A stretch of 36,839 nt of DNA. Source: Acidobacteriota bacterium (GTDB lineage: Bacteria > Acidobacteriota > Terriglobia > Bryobacterales > Bryobacteraceae). Positions 26,512 through 35,226 of this stretch are shown one piece after another. Where the stretch lies: NCBI GenBank assembly GCA_021778335.1, contig JAJYCN010000014.1, forward strand, positions 1-36,839. Reading direction: 5' to 3'. The notes under the pieces are model-generated. The model was not told the DNA's origin and searched no databases. It saw only the letters and a list, made by a program, of their open reading frames with translations. Position 1 is the first letter of the stretch, and each line of letters starts with the position of its first letter. The translations under genes and the position numbers were made by a program.

Positions 26512-27737
26512 GCGGCGCGGCCGTTAAAAGCCCGCTCGCTCTCGAGCAGCAGTCCCAGCGTCAGCAGGATCCGCTGCAAACCCAGTTCCCTGCCCTCGGC
26601 GTGAAACCACTCGCCCGTCGTGTGCGCGCCGCCGCCCTGCCCTCCCGCGCCGATCGAAACGGCCGGAAGCCCCATCGAGAGCGGCACGTTCGCATCCGTC
26701 GAGGCGCAATCCACCTGCGCGCGAATCCCCAGGTGCGCATCCACCGCCCGCAGCGCTTCCAGCAGCGGCGCCTCCTCCGGCAGCTTTCCGCCCGGACGCG
26801 CGCCAATCTCCTTCAGTTTCGCCGCGATCCGTCCGCCCGGCCCGCCGCGCGGCACCGTCACGCGCTCGTTCTCGATGTCCCGCGCCCGCTCCACCGCCGC
26901 CTGCAGCGCCGCTACCGATTCCTCAATCCGCGCCGCGCTCTCGCTCCGGATGTCCACCTTCGCCAGCGCACTCGAAGGAATCGAGTTCACACTCATCCCG
27001 CCCTCGATCACGCCGACGTTGAACGACGACCGCGGCGTCCCGTCCAGCACCGCGGGGGCATCGGCAAATAACGCGATCGCCCGCCCCAAAGCGTGTACCG
27101 GATTCCCTACCCCGTAATCGCTCCAGCTATGCCCGCCCGGCCCTGTGAACGTGACCTCAAACCGCCGGCTGGCCAGCGCCTGGCAGGTAATGTGATCCGT
27201 CGACGGCCCGTCCACAACAACGAACGTCTGAATCCGCGAGGCGAACGGCGACTGCCGGCACAGGAACCGCATCCCGCTCAGGTTCCCTTCGCCCTCTTCG
27301 CCCACGTTGGCCACAAGAAGAAGCGACCGCGAAGTCCCCTTAAGCGCCGGGCAGGCGGGGAACACCTTCGCAATCGCCAGCAGCGCCGCCAACCCCGCCC
27401 CATTGTCGGAAACGCCAGGCCCGTTCAGCCGCCCGTCCGGCGCTACGTAAATCTCCTCGGGAGTCCGCGGCGCCAGCACCGTGTCCAGATGCGCCGTCAG
27501 CGCGACAAACGGGCCCGACGCCTCGCCGCGCAGATGCGCCACCACGTTGCCGGCACGGTCTATCTGCGCCTCCCAGCCAAGCCCCGCCAGTTGCGCCTGC
27601 ATCCACTCCGCGCGCTTCTGTTCGAGGAAAGTCGGCGCCGGGACGCGGCACACCTGCACATGCTGTTCGTGAATCCAGCCCTTCTCGCGGCGAAAGCTCT
27701 GCAGCGCCTCGCGGATCTGCTCCGCCAGGTCCCGCAC
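26508..27737 (-). CDS. M20-family metallopeptidase (PepT/M20-M25-M40-like); GTG start at 27737 preferred, ORF track TTG at 27776
   Basis: VALTAHLDTVLAPRTPEE, LNGPGVSDNGAGLAALLAIAK, LLLVANVGEEGEGNLSGMRF, VTFTGPGGHSWSDYGVGNPVHALGRAI, CASTDANVPLSMGLPAVSIGAGGQGGGAHTTGEWF. AGGAGG lies about 10 nt upstream of the GTG. ATGA overlap with the EamA gene. Confidence 0.88.
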   Translation of the reverse strand: MRDLAEQIREALQSFRREKGWIHEQHVQVCRVPAPTFLEQKRAEWMQAQLAGLGWEAQIDRAGNVVAHLRGEASGPFVALTAHLDTVLAPRTPEEIYVAPDGRLNGPGVSDNGAGLAALLAIAKVFPACPALKGTSRSLLLVANVGEEGEGNLSGMRFLCRQSPFASRIQTFVVVDGPSTDHITCQALASRRFEVTFTGPGGHSWSDYGVGNPVHALGRAIALFADAPAVLDGTPRSSFNVGVIEGGMSVNSIPSSALAKVDIRSESAARIEESVAALQAAVERARDIENERVTVPRGGPGGRIAAKLKEIGARPGGKLPEEAPLLEALRAVDAHLGIRAQVDCASTDANVPLSMGLPAVSIGAGGQGGGAHTTGEWFHAEGRELGLQRILLTLGLLLESERAFNGRAA

Positions 27738-27784
27738 CAGCGCGCCGCCTCCTGCCGGTTTTGACTGTGCGCCCAAATGCCAGT

Positions 27785-27807
27785 GTATCAGCGGCTATCG
27801 CGGATAC
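27785..27807. promoter_or_regulatory. Imperfect palindrome in the divergent promoter region (GTATCAGCG-GCTAT-CGCGGATAC), possible operator
   Basis: 9-bp arms with one mismatch, between the start of the M20 gene (minus) and the small ORF at 27815 (plus). Confidence 0.35.
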
Positions 27808-27814
27808 TATCTGT

Positions 27815-28102
27815 ATGCTCTTTTTGGTCAGCTACGACGGCGCCGAACCCGGCCAGGACGCCATCATCCGCTCCCGCCTCGAGGCCCGCGGCGCCAAACC
27901 CCTCCCTGGAAATGCGTGGATTTTCGAATCGAGCTCCGGCACCGTGCTCACCGTGCTCTGGTCGATCAACCTCGGACCAAGAGTGCGCATCTTCGCCGCC
28001 GAGGTAACTCACTCGCAGTTCGCCATGCAACCCTACTGCGACGTCCGGGGAATGTTTAAGCCCAAGCCGGAGGAAGACCCTCAGAACGAGAGCCGAAGCT
28101 GA
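27815..28102 (+). CDS. Small (95 aa) protein with possible Cas2/SinR-like ferredoxin fold
   Basis: MLFLVSYDGAEPGQDAIIRSRLEARGAKPLPGNAWIFESSSGTVLTVLWSINLGPRVRIFAAEVTHSQFAMQ: b-a-b-b-a-b layout and LVSYD...PGQD...L...GA......W.F.S resemble Cas2/SinR-family small proteins. Confidence 0.55.
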   Translation: MLFLVSYDGAEPGQDAIIRSRLEARGAKPLPGNAWIFESSSGTVLTVLWSINLGPRVRIFAAEVTHSQFAMQPYCDVRGMFKPKPEEDPQNESRS

Positions 28103-30969
28103 AACTCGATCCGCCGGTTAATCGAGTTCACCGCGCCGAATCCGGTGGCCGAACCGATCGATTGACCGAACACCGGCGAGGTAAGAGTCGCAACCGGAAT
28201 CCCCGCATTCACGTTGTTGAACACGTTGCGCGCCATCATCGCCAGCGTCAGGTTAAACCTCTGCCCCGTCGTGGCGTCGAACCCGCCCGGACCGCCGCGA
28301 CCGCGCGGACCGCGCGCCCCAAACGGACCCGGACCGCCCATCGGGCCGCCGCCGCCCTGCGCTTTCGAACTCCCCGACGGCTCGCCCCCGAATCCCCACG
28401 TCTTGCTCAGCCGGAAGTTCAGTGAATAGTAACCGGGACCCGTGCCGAGGTTGCGGGGAATAAGCGTCGCATACGCGCCGGGGTTGATGTTGAATATGCC
28501 ATAGGGCGTCGCCACCGCATCCGCGGCGGGCGTCGTCCCATTGGCGAACGACGGCCGGTCCGTGAAGTGGCCATCCCCGTTCAGGTCCGTGCCCGTCGTG
28601 ATATTGAACGGAATCCCCGAGTGGTACATGAAGAACGGGCTAAAGCGGATGTTCCATCTCGTGTTGACGCTTCCGGCCAGGAATACGCGGTTCTGCTGGT
28701 TCAGAACCGACTGCCCCCACTCCTGCTGTAAGTTGTAACTGCTCGAAGGGAACGTGCCCACCCCATCCGTGTTGCTGTGCGCATCCTGATGGAAATAGCC
28801 CCCGAACATCGAGAAATTACTGTTCAATCGCGTATTGAAGCTCACCATGATCTGGCTCTGCTTCAACATGCCGGCCGATTCGTATTGATTGATCTGATTA
28901 ATTCCGCCGAAAGGATAAAGTCCGCCGGTTGGGTCCTGCGGCGTGTAGGATCCCGGCAGCGGCGCGTTGATGTCCCTCGACATCAGTAAGTGAACCCCGC
29001 GGGAGTCCATGTAAGTCAGCGACATCGTCGTGTTGAACGGCAACTGGCGCTCCACGCTGATCGCGCTCTGCAGGATGTACGGCGCCTGGAGATTGTTCGC
29101 CACCGTGGTGATGTTGGCCGCCGAGGCCGCGGGGAACTGGGATACCGGTGGGATCGCCGGATAAAAGCTCGGGTAAGTAACCAGGTATTGCTGCTGCGTG
29201 ATGCCGTTCAGGCGCTCGGCCTGCAGCGTCAGGTTCTCCGGAAACCGGGTATAAAACATGCCGAAGCCGCCGCGGATTACGGTCTTCGGCCTCCCGCCGC
29301 CCTTGCCCCCGCCCGGCGCCCACGCAAACCCGATGCGCGGCGCCCAGTCGTGATAGTCGCCGATCGTGTTCTGAAACTCATACCGCAAACCCAGGCTCAG
29401 CGTGAAATTCGGCCGCAGCTTCCAGTCGTCCTGAATGAACGGCTCCACATCCACATAGCCGATCGTCGTCGCCGGAATTCCGGCCGTCATGCGGAACTGC
29501 GAAGGTCCCGGGCACAGCAGCCGGTTCGGATCCGTACACGAATTATAAATCTGCGTGAACGTCTGGCCCTGCGCCAGCAGGCTCTCCATCTGCTGGTAGG
29601 TGTCGATCGAGTTGAACAGATACGACCCGTTGAAACCCGCACGCGAAGTGCTGTCGTCAGTCTCCCCGCGCACCCGCACGCCGAACTTCAGCATGTGCGT
29701 GCCGGAGGCGTAACTGGTGTAGTTCTGCAGCTCCCACAGGTTCTGCACGTCGCCCGACAGCCCCGCGGTGTTGCCGCCGCCGGCAAACGCGCCGTTGACT
29801 TGCAGCACCGGGTCGAGCGACTGCGGACTCATGTTGATCAAATCGTGAACGTACTGGAACCGCGTCTCGTTGATCGTCTTCGCGTTCACCACGATGGTGT
29901 CGGTCACCTGCGCCTTGTTTTCCGTGAAAAGGTTATTCAGCGCCTGGCTCGGAAGACTCTGTCCGTTCACGCCCTGGTTGTACTGGTCGTTCTCGGTAAA
30001 GCTGTAGCGGAACATCAGCGTATTGGTGTTGGAAAGCTGATAGTCGATGCGCGGGCTGAACTCGGTGCGCCGCATCGGCATCGCCAGCGTCGTGTTCAGC
30101 GGCGTCGGCTCGAGCGACGGGCTCAACGTGATTGCATTCACGATCCCGTTGTCGTCGATGTTGCGCCGCTCCGCGTCCAGAAAAATCGAAGTCTTGCTGT
30201 TGAGCGAACCCGAAATATTGCCGCCAAACTGCTGCGACATGTAAAACGGCTTGGTGTCCGAGTACGGGTTCCGCGCGTCGAAGGCGACGTCCGAGTACCC
30301 GAAAAATCCCTGCCCGTGCCACTTGTCCGTGCCCGGCTTGGTGAAAATCTCGATCCGCCCGTAGCCCAGCTTGTCGTACTCGGCCGAAAACGGATTCTGG
30401 TTGATGCGAATCTCGCGAATCGATTCCTTCGGCGGCAACTGCCCGCCGGTGAAACCGTCGATGAACATCTGCCCGCCGTCCGGCCCCGCCGAAGGTCCAG
30501 CCAGCGCCTGTAAATCCTCTTGCAACTCGTCGGGGTCGTCGGAAAGCGCCTTCAGATCGTCTCCCGTCATCACGATCGCCCCCACGTTCGCCTCCGGGCT
30601 CACGTTCAGCGCCGGCGCCTCCGTTTCCTTCACCGTCACCTGCTGGTTTTCCAGCACCACGCTCAGCGTCAGGTTCACCGAAGCCTGAATCCCGGTGCTC
30701 ACCACAACCTTCGCCGGCTGAATTTGCCTCAAGCCCGGTGAAGCCCCCACCACCGTCCACGTCCCCGCCGCCAGTCCCTGAAACGCGTAGGATCCGTCGT
30801 CGCCCGCCGTGACCGTCTTCGCCCCGCCCGGCCCCGTCGCCGTCACCTTCGCGCCCGGAATCACCGCGCCGGTTTCATCCATCACCGCGCCGCGAATCCC
30901 GCCGGTCTGCGCCGCCGCGGCCGCCGCCATCATCGCCGACAAACACACTACACTGAGCGTGCGTAACAA
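28081..30969 (-). CDS. TonB-dependent receptor with N-terminal carboxypeptidase regulatory-like domain (Oar-like), TTG start
   Basis: GIRGAVMDETGAVIPGAKVTATGPGGAKTVTAGDDGSYAFQGLAAGTWTV; plug/barrel PFSAEYDKLGYGRIEIFTKPGTDKWHGQGFFGYSDVAFDARNPYS; RGGFGMFYTRFPEN; C-terminal RRIEFQLRLSF; GAGGAGAG RBS. Confidence 0.93.
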   Translation of the reverse strand: MLRTLSVVCLSAMMAAAAAAQTGGIRGAVMDETGAVIPGAKVTATGPGGAKTVTAGDDGSYAFQGLAAGTWTVVGASPGLRQIQPAKVVVSTGIQASVNLTLSVVLENQQVTVKETEAPALNVSPEANVGAIVMTGDDLKALSDDPDELQEDLQALAGPSAGPDGGQMFIDGFTGGQLPPKESIREIRINQNPFSAEYDKLGYGRIEIFTKPGTDKWHGQGFFGYSDVAFDARNPYSDTKPFYMSQQFGGNISGSLNSKTSIFLDAERRNIDDNGIVNAITLSPSLEPTPLNTTLAMPMRRTEFSPRIDYQLSNTNTLMFRYSFTENDQYNQGVNGQSLPSQALNNLFTENKAQVTDTIVVNAKTINETRFQYVHDLINMSPQSLDPVLQVNGAFAGGGNTAGLSGDVQNLWELQNYTSYASGTHMLKFGVRVRGETDDSTSRAGFNGSYLFNSIDTYQQMESLLAQGQTFTQIYNSCTDPNRLLCPGPSQFRMTAGIPATTIGYVDVEPFIQDDWKLRPNFTLSLGLRYEFQNTIGDYHDWAPRIGFAWAPGGGKGGGRPKTVIRGGFGMFYTRFPENLTLQAERLNGITQQQYLVTYPSFYPAIPPVSQFPAASAANITTVANNLQAPYILQSAISVERQLPFNTTMSLTYMDSRGVHLLMSRDINAPLPGSYTPQDPTGGLYPFGGINQINQYESAGMLKQSQIMVSFNTRLNSNFSMFGGYFHQDAHSNTDGVGTFPSSSYNLQQEWGQSVLNQQNRVFLAGSVNTRWNIRFSPFFMYHSGIPFNITTGTDLNGDGHFTDRPSFANGTTPAADAVATPYGIFNINPGAYATLIPRNLGTGPGYYSLNFRLSKTWGFGGEPSGSSKAQGGGGPMGGPGPFGARGPRGRGGPGGFDATTGQRFNLTLAMMARNVFNNVNAGIPVATLTSPVFGQSIGSATGFGAVNSINRRIEFQLRLSF

Positions 30970-30998
30970 AGAAGTCTCTCCTCAATTGTCCGGACCGG

Positions 30999-32174
30999 CT
31001 ACTCAGCCGGCATCCCCGCGTCCAGGCTCCACGATCCCAGGTTCACCTGCCCGCCCCGCCCGCGCGGCGCCGAAGCCAAAAACGGCTCCACCCCCGCCAC
31101 GATCGTGATCGCCGTCACATTGCTGGCATCGCTGCCCCGGCTGTTGGACACAATCACCGCATCGCCGGCCTTCAAGTCACTCAACTCCGTCGCCGGAAGC
31201 CGCTCGAGCGCCTGCCGCAAGTCAAAGCTCCCGCTTCCACCCGGCCCTCCCGGTCCACCCGGCCCGCCAGGTCCGTCCGGCGCACCCGTCCATCCCCCGG
31301 GCCGCTGCTGACCCACGCCCCGAGGACCCGGCCTCGCATCGCCGCCTGCTCCCGGCGCCCCACCGGCCGCGCTACCGCCGCGCATCCGCATAGCCAGCAT
31401 CTGCGCCATCCGCTCCGGAAGACGCCGCACCAGCGTGTCCGCGGCCGCATGCACCGTCAACATCTGCTTGGACTGCAAATTCCGTACCACCACCGTCTTC
31501 GCCGCCGGGTCCACCCGCGCCACCGTCGCCGCGAACGTGTCGAACGTACCAAACACCACCTGCCCCGCCGCGTACTTAGCGCCGTCTTCGCTCTGCGTCC
31601 CCAGCGCGCGCAACTGGTCGCCCGTTTTCACTTCCTCGAGGCTGCTCGCCTTCGCGTCGGCATACCGCACCGAGTCCGGCGCATACCGCTTGAACAGCGT
31701 CTTGTCCGTCGTCGTGATCAGCAGCGGCTTGCTCCCCTCGCGCGAACGCTGCGTCACCGTCACGGTCTTGGCCGCCGGGTCCACCGCGGTAACCAGCCCC
31801 ACGATCCCCCGCTTCTGCCAGTCCTCCCGCTCCGCCTCGCGCTTCTGCGCCACGTCGGTCTTCGCCATCACCAGGATGACCGTCGCCTCAACCACCCCGC
31901 CGCTCTGGGCGCCCCGCGCCACAATCCGGTCCCCGGCAGCCACATCGCCGCCCGCAATCTTCTGCCACTGGTGCGAATCGGTCACTCCCGGCGGCACGCG
32001 CAAACACCGCGTCGATGCCTGATAAGACACGTCCACCGTCGAGCCCGCGTCGGTTTTTACGCTAAACTTACTCGCCGCGGCGTCCACCGCGGTCACTTCC
32101 CCTGATACGCGTTGCGCCGGCGTCTGCGCGCACACCACCGCGGCCGCCAGCACAAACGCCGCAAACCATCTCAT
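30999..32174 (-). CDS. Exported DUF5666-like (OB-like repeat) protein with collagen-like Gly-Pro-Gly insert
   Basis: Signal MRWFAAFVLAAAVVCAQ; repeats VSGEVTAVDAAASKFSVKTDAG / IVGLVTAVDPAAKTVTVTQRS / FAATVARVDPAAKTVVVRNLQ; APDGPGGPGGPGGPGGSGS. Confidence 0.75.
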   Translation of the reverse strand: MRWFAAFVLAAAVVCAQTPAQRVSGEVTAVDAAASKFSVKTDAGSTVDVSYQASTRCLRVPPGVTDSHQWQKIAGGDVAAGDRIVARGAQSGGVVEATVILVMAKTDVAQKREAEREDWQKRGIVGLVTAVDPAAKTVTVTQRSREGSKPLLITTTDKTLFKRYAPDSVRYADAKASSLEEVKTGDQLRALGTQSEDGAKYAAGQVVFGTFDTFAATVARVDPAAKTVVVRNLQSKQMLTVHAAADTLVRRLPERMAQMLAMRMRGGSAAGGAPGAGGDARPGPRGVGQQRPGGWTGAPDGPGGPGGPGGPGGSGSFDLRQALERLPATELSDLKAGDAVIVSNSRGSDASNVTAITIVAGVEPFLASAPRGRGGQVNLGSWSLDAGMPAE

Positions 32175-32178
32175 GCCT

Positions 32179-32198
32179 GTAGGGGCGAGAGCCTCTAC
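32179..32198 (-). promoter_or_regulatory. Small hairpin in the leader of the DUF5666-like gene (GTAGAGGC-TCTC-GCCCCTAC on minus)
   Basis: 8-bp arms with one mismatch, ending 4 nt before the ATG at 32174. Confidence 0.3.
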
Positions 32199-32266
32199 CG
32201 GGCGGTTACGCCACTATCTGTCAAGAATCGTAAATGAATGCGCTTATTGAAGATATTCTCGCCGCC

Positions 32267-32569
32267 TCATTGGCTTACAACCAGTTGGTTGTCCACCTTG
32301 GAGACCCCGCGAATCTTCTTCGTTAGCCTCTCCGCCTTGTCCTTCGCCTTCTGCGTCCCGACCGTCCCCTTCAACGTCACCACGCGATCGTGGACCTGCA
32401 CATCCAACATCCCACCCTTCACATCCGGATCGTCGGCCAGCTTCCGCCGGACCTGATCGTAAATCGAGTCGTCGGTAACCGGCGTCTTCTTGCCGCCCCC
32501 CGCGGCCTGCACCACCGGAATCGTAAGGCCAAATAATAGCGTGGCCAAAAGCGCTGCGAGAAATCTCAT
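32267..32569 (-). CDS. Small secreted BON domain protein
   Basis: MRFLAALLATLLFGLTIPVVQAAGGG signal; DSIYDQVRRKLADDPDVKGGMLDVQVHDRVVTLKGTVGTQKAKDKAERLTKKIRGVSKVDNQLVV BON. ATGA overlap with era; the ORF track extends it too far upstream. Confidence 0.9.
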   Translation of the reverse strand: MRFLAALLATLLFGLTIPVVQAAGGGKKTPVTDDSIYDQVRRKLADDPDVKGGMLDVQVHDRVVTLKGTVGTQKAKDKAERLTKKIRGVSKVDNQLVVSQ

Positions 32570-33510
32570 GATGTCTCTGATTCTCCTTGGAAACCGTCGT
32601 CGCTCGCAACCACGCCCCCCTCGCGCCAGTCCACCGACTCCACCAACCGCGGGTTTTCCCGCCACCCCGGCTCCACCTTCACGAACACCTCCAGGAAAAC
32701 CTTCCGCCCCAGCATCTCCTCCATCGCCTCCCGCGCCCGCGTCGCAATCCGCTTCAGCGTCGCCCCCTTCGCCCCGATCAGAATCGCCTTCTGCCCCGCC
32801 CGCTCCACCACCACCACCGCCGCAATCCTCGTCAGCCGCCCCTCTTCCTGCCACGACTCGATCCGCACCGCCACCGCATGCGGCACCTCCTGCCGCGTCG
32901 CCTCCAAAACCTGCTCCCGCAAAAACTCCGCCGCCAGAAACCGCTCCGGCTGGTCGGTCAAATAATCCTCCGGAAACATCGCCGGACTCCCCGGCATCCG
33001 CGCCGCCGCCAGCGCCAGCAGTTCCTTCAGTCCCGCCCCCGTCTTCGCCGAAACCGGCACCGACTCGGCAAACTCCGCCATCTTCCCGTACCGCTCAATC
33101 AGCGGCAGCAGCAGCCGCTTGTCCTCCAGCCGGTCTATCTTGTTCAACACCAGAAACAACGGTGCCCCGCCGCGCGAAACCATCTCCACCGCCCGCTCGT
33201 CTTCCCGCGTCACCGGCCGCGTCGCATCCGCCACATACAGCAGCAGGTCGCGCCCATCGAGCGCCGTCCGCACGCTCTCCATCATCCGCCGACCCAGCAG
33301 CCCTTTGCCTGCGTGAATCCCCGGCATGTCCAGAAACACGATCTGTGCGTCGTCGCTTGTCCACACCCCCTGCACAATCGTCCGCGTCGTCTGCGGCTTG
33401 GCCGATACAATCGCCACCTTTCCGCCCACCAGCGCGTTCAGCAGCGTCGATTTTCCCGCGTTCGGCCGCCCCGCAAGCGACGCAAACCCCGCCCGGTATG
33501 TCTCAGCCAT
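32566..33510 (-). CDS. era: GTPase Era
   Basis: GFASLAGRPNAGKSTLLNALVGGKVAIVSAKPQTTR, FLDMPGIH, LVLNKIDRL, VPVSAKTGAGL, C-terminal KH region GQKAILIGAKGATLKRIATRAREAMEEMLGRKVFLEVFVKV. Confidence 0.97.
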   Translation of the reverse strand: MAETYRAGFASLAGRPNAGKSTLLNALVGGKVAIVSAKPQTTRTIVQGVWTSDDAQIVFLDMPGIHAGKGLLGRRMMESVRTALDGRDLLLYVADATRPVTREDERAVEMVSRGGAPLFLVLNKIDRLEDKRLLLPLIERYGKMAEFAESVPVSAKTGAGLKELLALAAARMPGSPAMFPEDYLTDQPERFLAAEFLREQVLEATRQEVPHAVAVRIESWQEEGRLTRIAAVVVVERAGQKAILIGAKGATLKRIATRAREAMEEMLGRKVFLEVFVKVEPGWRENPRLVESVDWREGGVVASDDGFQGESETS

Positions 33511-34768
33511 GGTTCTCCGCCGGTGTCCGCGACACCCTCACCTGCTCCACCCGCAGATCGTTCCCCGCCAGCACTTCAATCCGTATCCCATCCCTCTCCG
33601 CCGTCTCGCCCGGGTGCGGCACATGACCCAGCCACTCCGCCGCCAAACCGCCCACCGTCGTCGACTCCGTCTCTTCCGCCGTACGCACTCCCAGCAACCC
33701 CTCCAGCCGGCCCACATCCAGGCTCCCCGCCACCACAAATGAACCCTCCGCCTCGGCCTTCACATCCACGTCCGGCTCATGCTCGTCCCGGATCTCACCC
33801 AGGATCTCTTCCACCAGATCCTCCATCGTCACCAGCCCCGCCGTGTTCCCATACTCGTCCACCACAATCGCCATGTGCGCGCGTTCTTCCTGCATCTCGC
33901 GCAGCAGCGCGCTCACCGGCTTGGTCTCCGGCACATGCCGGATCGGCCGCAACAGATCCCGGATCTGCTTCTTCGCCCGCTCCTCTTCATCCAGCTCGAA
34001 CATATCGCGCACATGCACGAAGCCGATGATCTGGTCAATCGTCTCCTCGTACACGGGTATCCGCGAATACTGCTCGTGAATCACGAGCTGCCGCAGGCTC
34101 TCGAGCGTTTTGCTCCCCTCAATGGCCACCATCTTCGGCCGCGGCGTCATCACCTCGCGCACCGTCTTATCGCCGAACGCCACCACGGACTCGATCAGCT
34201 TCCGGTCCTCGCTTTCGAGAATCCCCTCTTCCTCGCCCGCCGTAATCAGCGCCTCGATGTCCCCTTTGTCACCCACTTCCTCCGGCCCCTCGCTCTCCGC
34301 ACCGCCCAACTCCGCCAGCGACTCCAAAAACCCGAACAGCGCCGTCAGAGGTCGCAGCATCACCACGATCCCCCGCAGCACCGGCGCCGCCGCCGCCAGC
34401 CACCGTCCGGACGTCTTCCGGTAAAGCAACTGCGGCGCCGCGTAGCAGCTCAACACCATCACCAGCCAGCTACCCGCCGCCGCCTCCGCCACCGCCACCA
34501 GCCGCCCGTCCCGCACCATCCAGGCCAGCGCCAGCCACGGCGCCGCCAACGCCAGCAGTCCCGTGTGCTTCACGATCGCCAACGCCACCGGCGCATGACC
34601 TTCGCTGCCGATCCGCTCTTCAATCGACTCCTTGAACAACGTCAGCGCCACCGACTCCCGCGGCCGCAGCCGCTGCGACTCCAGATACAGCAACTGCACG
34701 AACGTCACCAGGCACAGCGCAGGCGCAACCAGGATCGGCAGCAGCCCCAGCACCACGTCCATCAACAT
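33503..34768 (-). CDS. Hemolysin/CNNM (CorC-type) family protein: membrane N-domain, CBS pair, CorC_HlyC C-domain
   Basis: LITAGEEEGILESEDRKLIESVVAFGDKTVREVMTPRPKMVAIEG; HEQYSRIPVYEETIDQIIGFVHVRDMFEL; MAIVVDEYGNTAGLVTMEDLVEEILGEIRDEHEP. Confidence 0.93.
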   Translation of the reverse strand: MLMDVVLGLLPILVAPALCLVTFVQLLYLESQRLRPRESVALTLFKESIEERIGSEGHAPVALAIVKHTGLLALAAPWLALAWMVRDGRLVAVAEAAAGSWLVMVLSCYAAPQLLYRKTSGRWLAAAAPVLRGIVVMLRPLTALFGFLESLAELGGAESEGPEEVGDKGDIEALITAGEEEGILESEDRKLIESVVAFGDKTVREVMTPRPKMVAIEGSKTLESLRQLVIHEQYSRIPVYEETIDQIIGFVHVRDMFELDEEERAKKQIRDLLRPIRHVPETKPVSALLREMQEERAHMAIVVDEYGNTAGLVTMEDLVEEILGEIRDEHEPDVDVKAEAEGSFVVAGSLDVGRLEGLLGVRTAEETESTTVGGLAAEWLGHVPHPGETAERDGIRIEVLAGNDLRVEQVRVSRTPAENHG

Positions 34769-35226
34769 GCGTCGTCCGCCCTCTCAATCAATCCCGCCGG
34801 CAACGCCAACTTCTTCCGCCATCCCCGCTCCGCCCGGGCCATCTCGCCGCGATCCTTGTCATGGTCCATCCCCAGCAGGTGCAGCAATCCATGCAGCATC
34901 AGAATCTTCACTTCCGTCCCGACGGTGTGCCCCTGCTCGCGCGCCTGGTCCCGCGCCCGGTCGATCGAAATCGCCAACTCCCCCAGCACCGCCCCATGCC
35001 GCGCCGGAAATGACAACACGTCCGTCGGCCAATCCTTGCCCAAAAACCGCCGGTTCAGCTCGCGCAGACGCTCGTCCCCGGTCACCAGACAGTGAAACTC
35101 CCGCCCGCCCGCCACTTTGCGCCGCAGCCGCATCGCAAACCGCCGCAGCTCGTCCCGGCCCAGCGAGCCGGTCCGCACCTCCCAAAACAGCGGCCCTTGC
35201 TCTTCCTCCCGCATCTGGCGTCTCAA
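34762..35226 (-). CDS. ybeY: rRNA maturation RNase YbeY
   Basis: GDERLRELNRRFLGKDWPTDVLSFPA; GELAISIDRARDQA; metal site MLHGLLHLLGMDHDKD. Confidence 0.95.
   Translation of the reverse strand: MRRQMREEEQGPLFWEVRTGSLGRDELRRFAMRLRRKVAGGREFHCLVTGDERLRELNRRFLGKDWPTDVLSFPARHGAVLGELAISIDRARDQAREQGHTVGTEVKILMLHGLLHLLGMDHDKDRGEMARAERGWRKKLALPAGLIERADDAC

Noticed and set aside
28990-30513. 507-aa plus-strand ORF opposite the TonB receptor
   Set aside because: Antisense shadow, no family signature.
31239-31290. GC-rich tandem repeat in the DUF5666-like gene considered as a possible CRISPR-like or microsatellite array
   Set aside because: It is simply in-frame Gly-Pro-Gly coding sequence; no spacers or repeat periodicity beyond the codon pattern.
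32490-34029. Long plus-strand Pro/Ser/His-rich ORFs (32490..33626, 32587..34029)
   Set aside because: Antisense of era and the CNNM gene; low-complexity composition from GC-rich complement.
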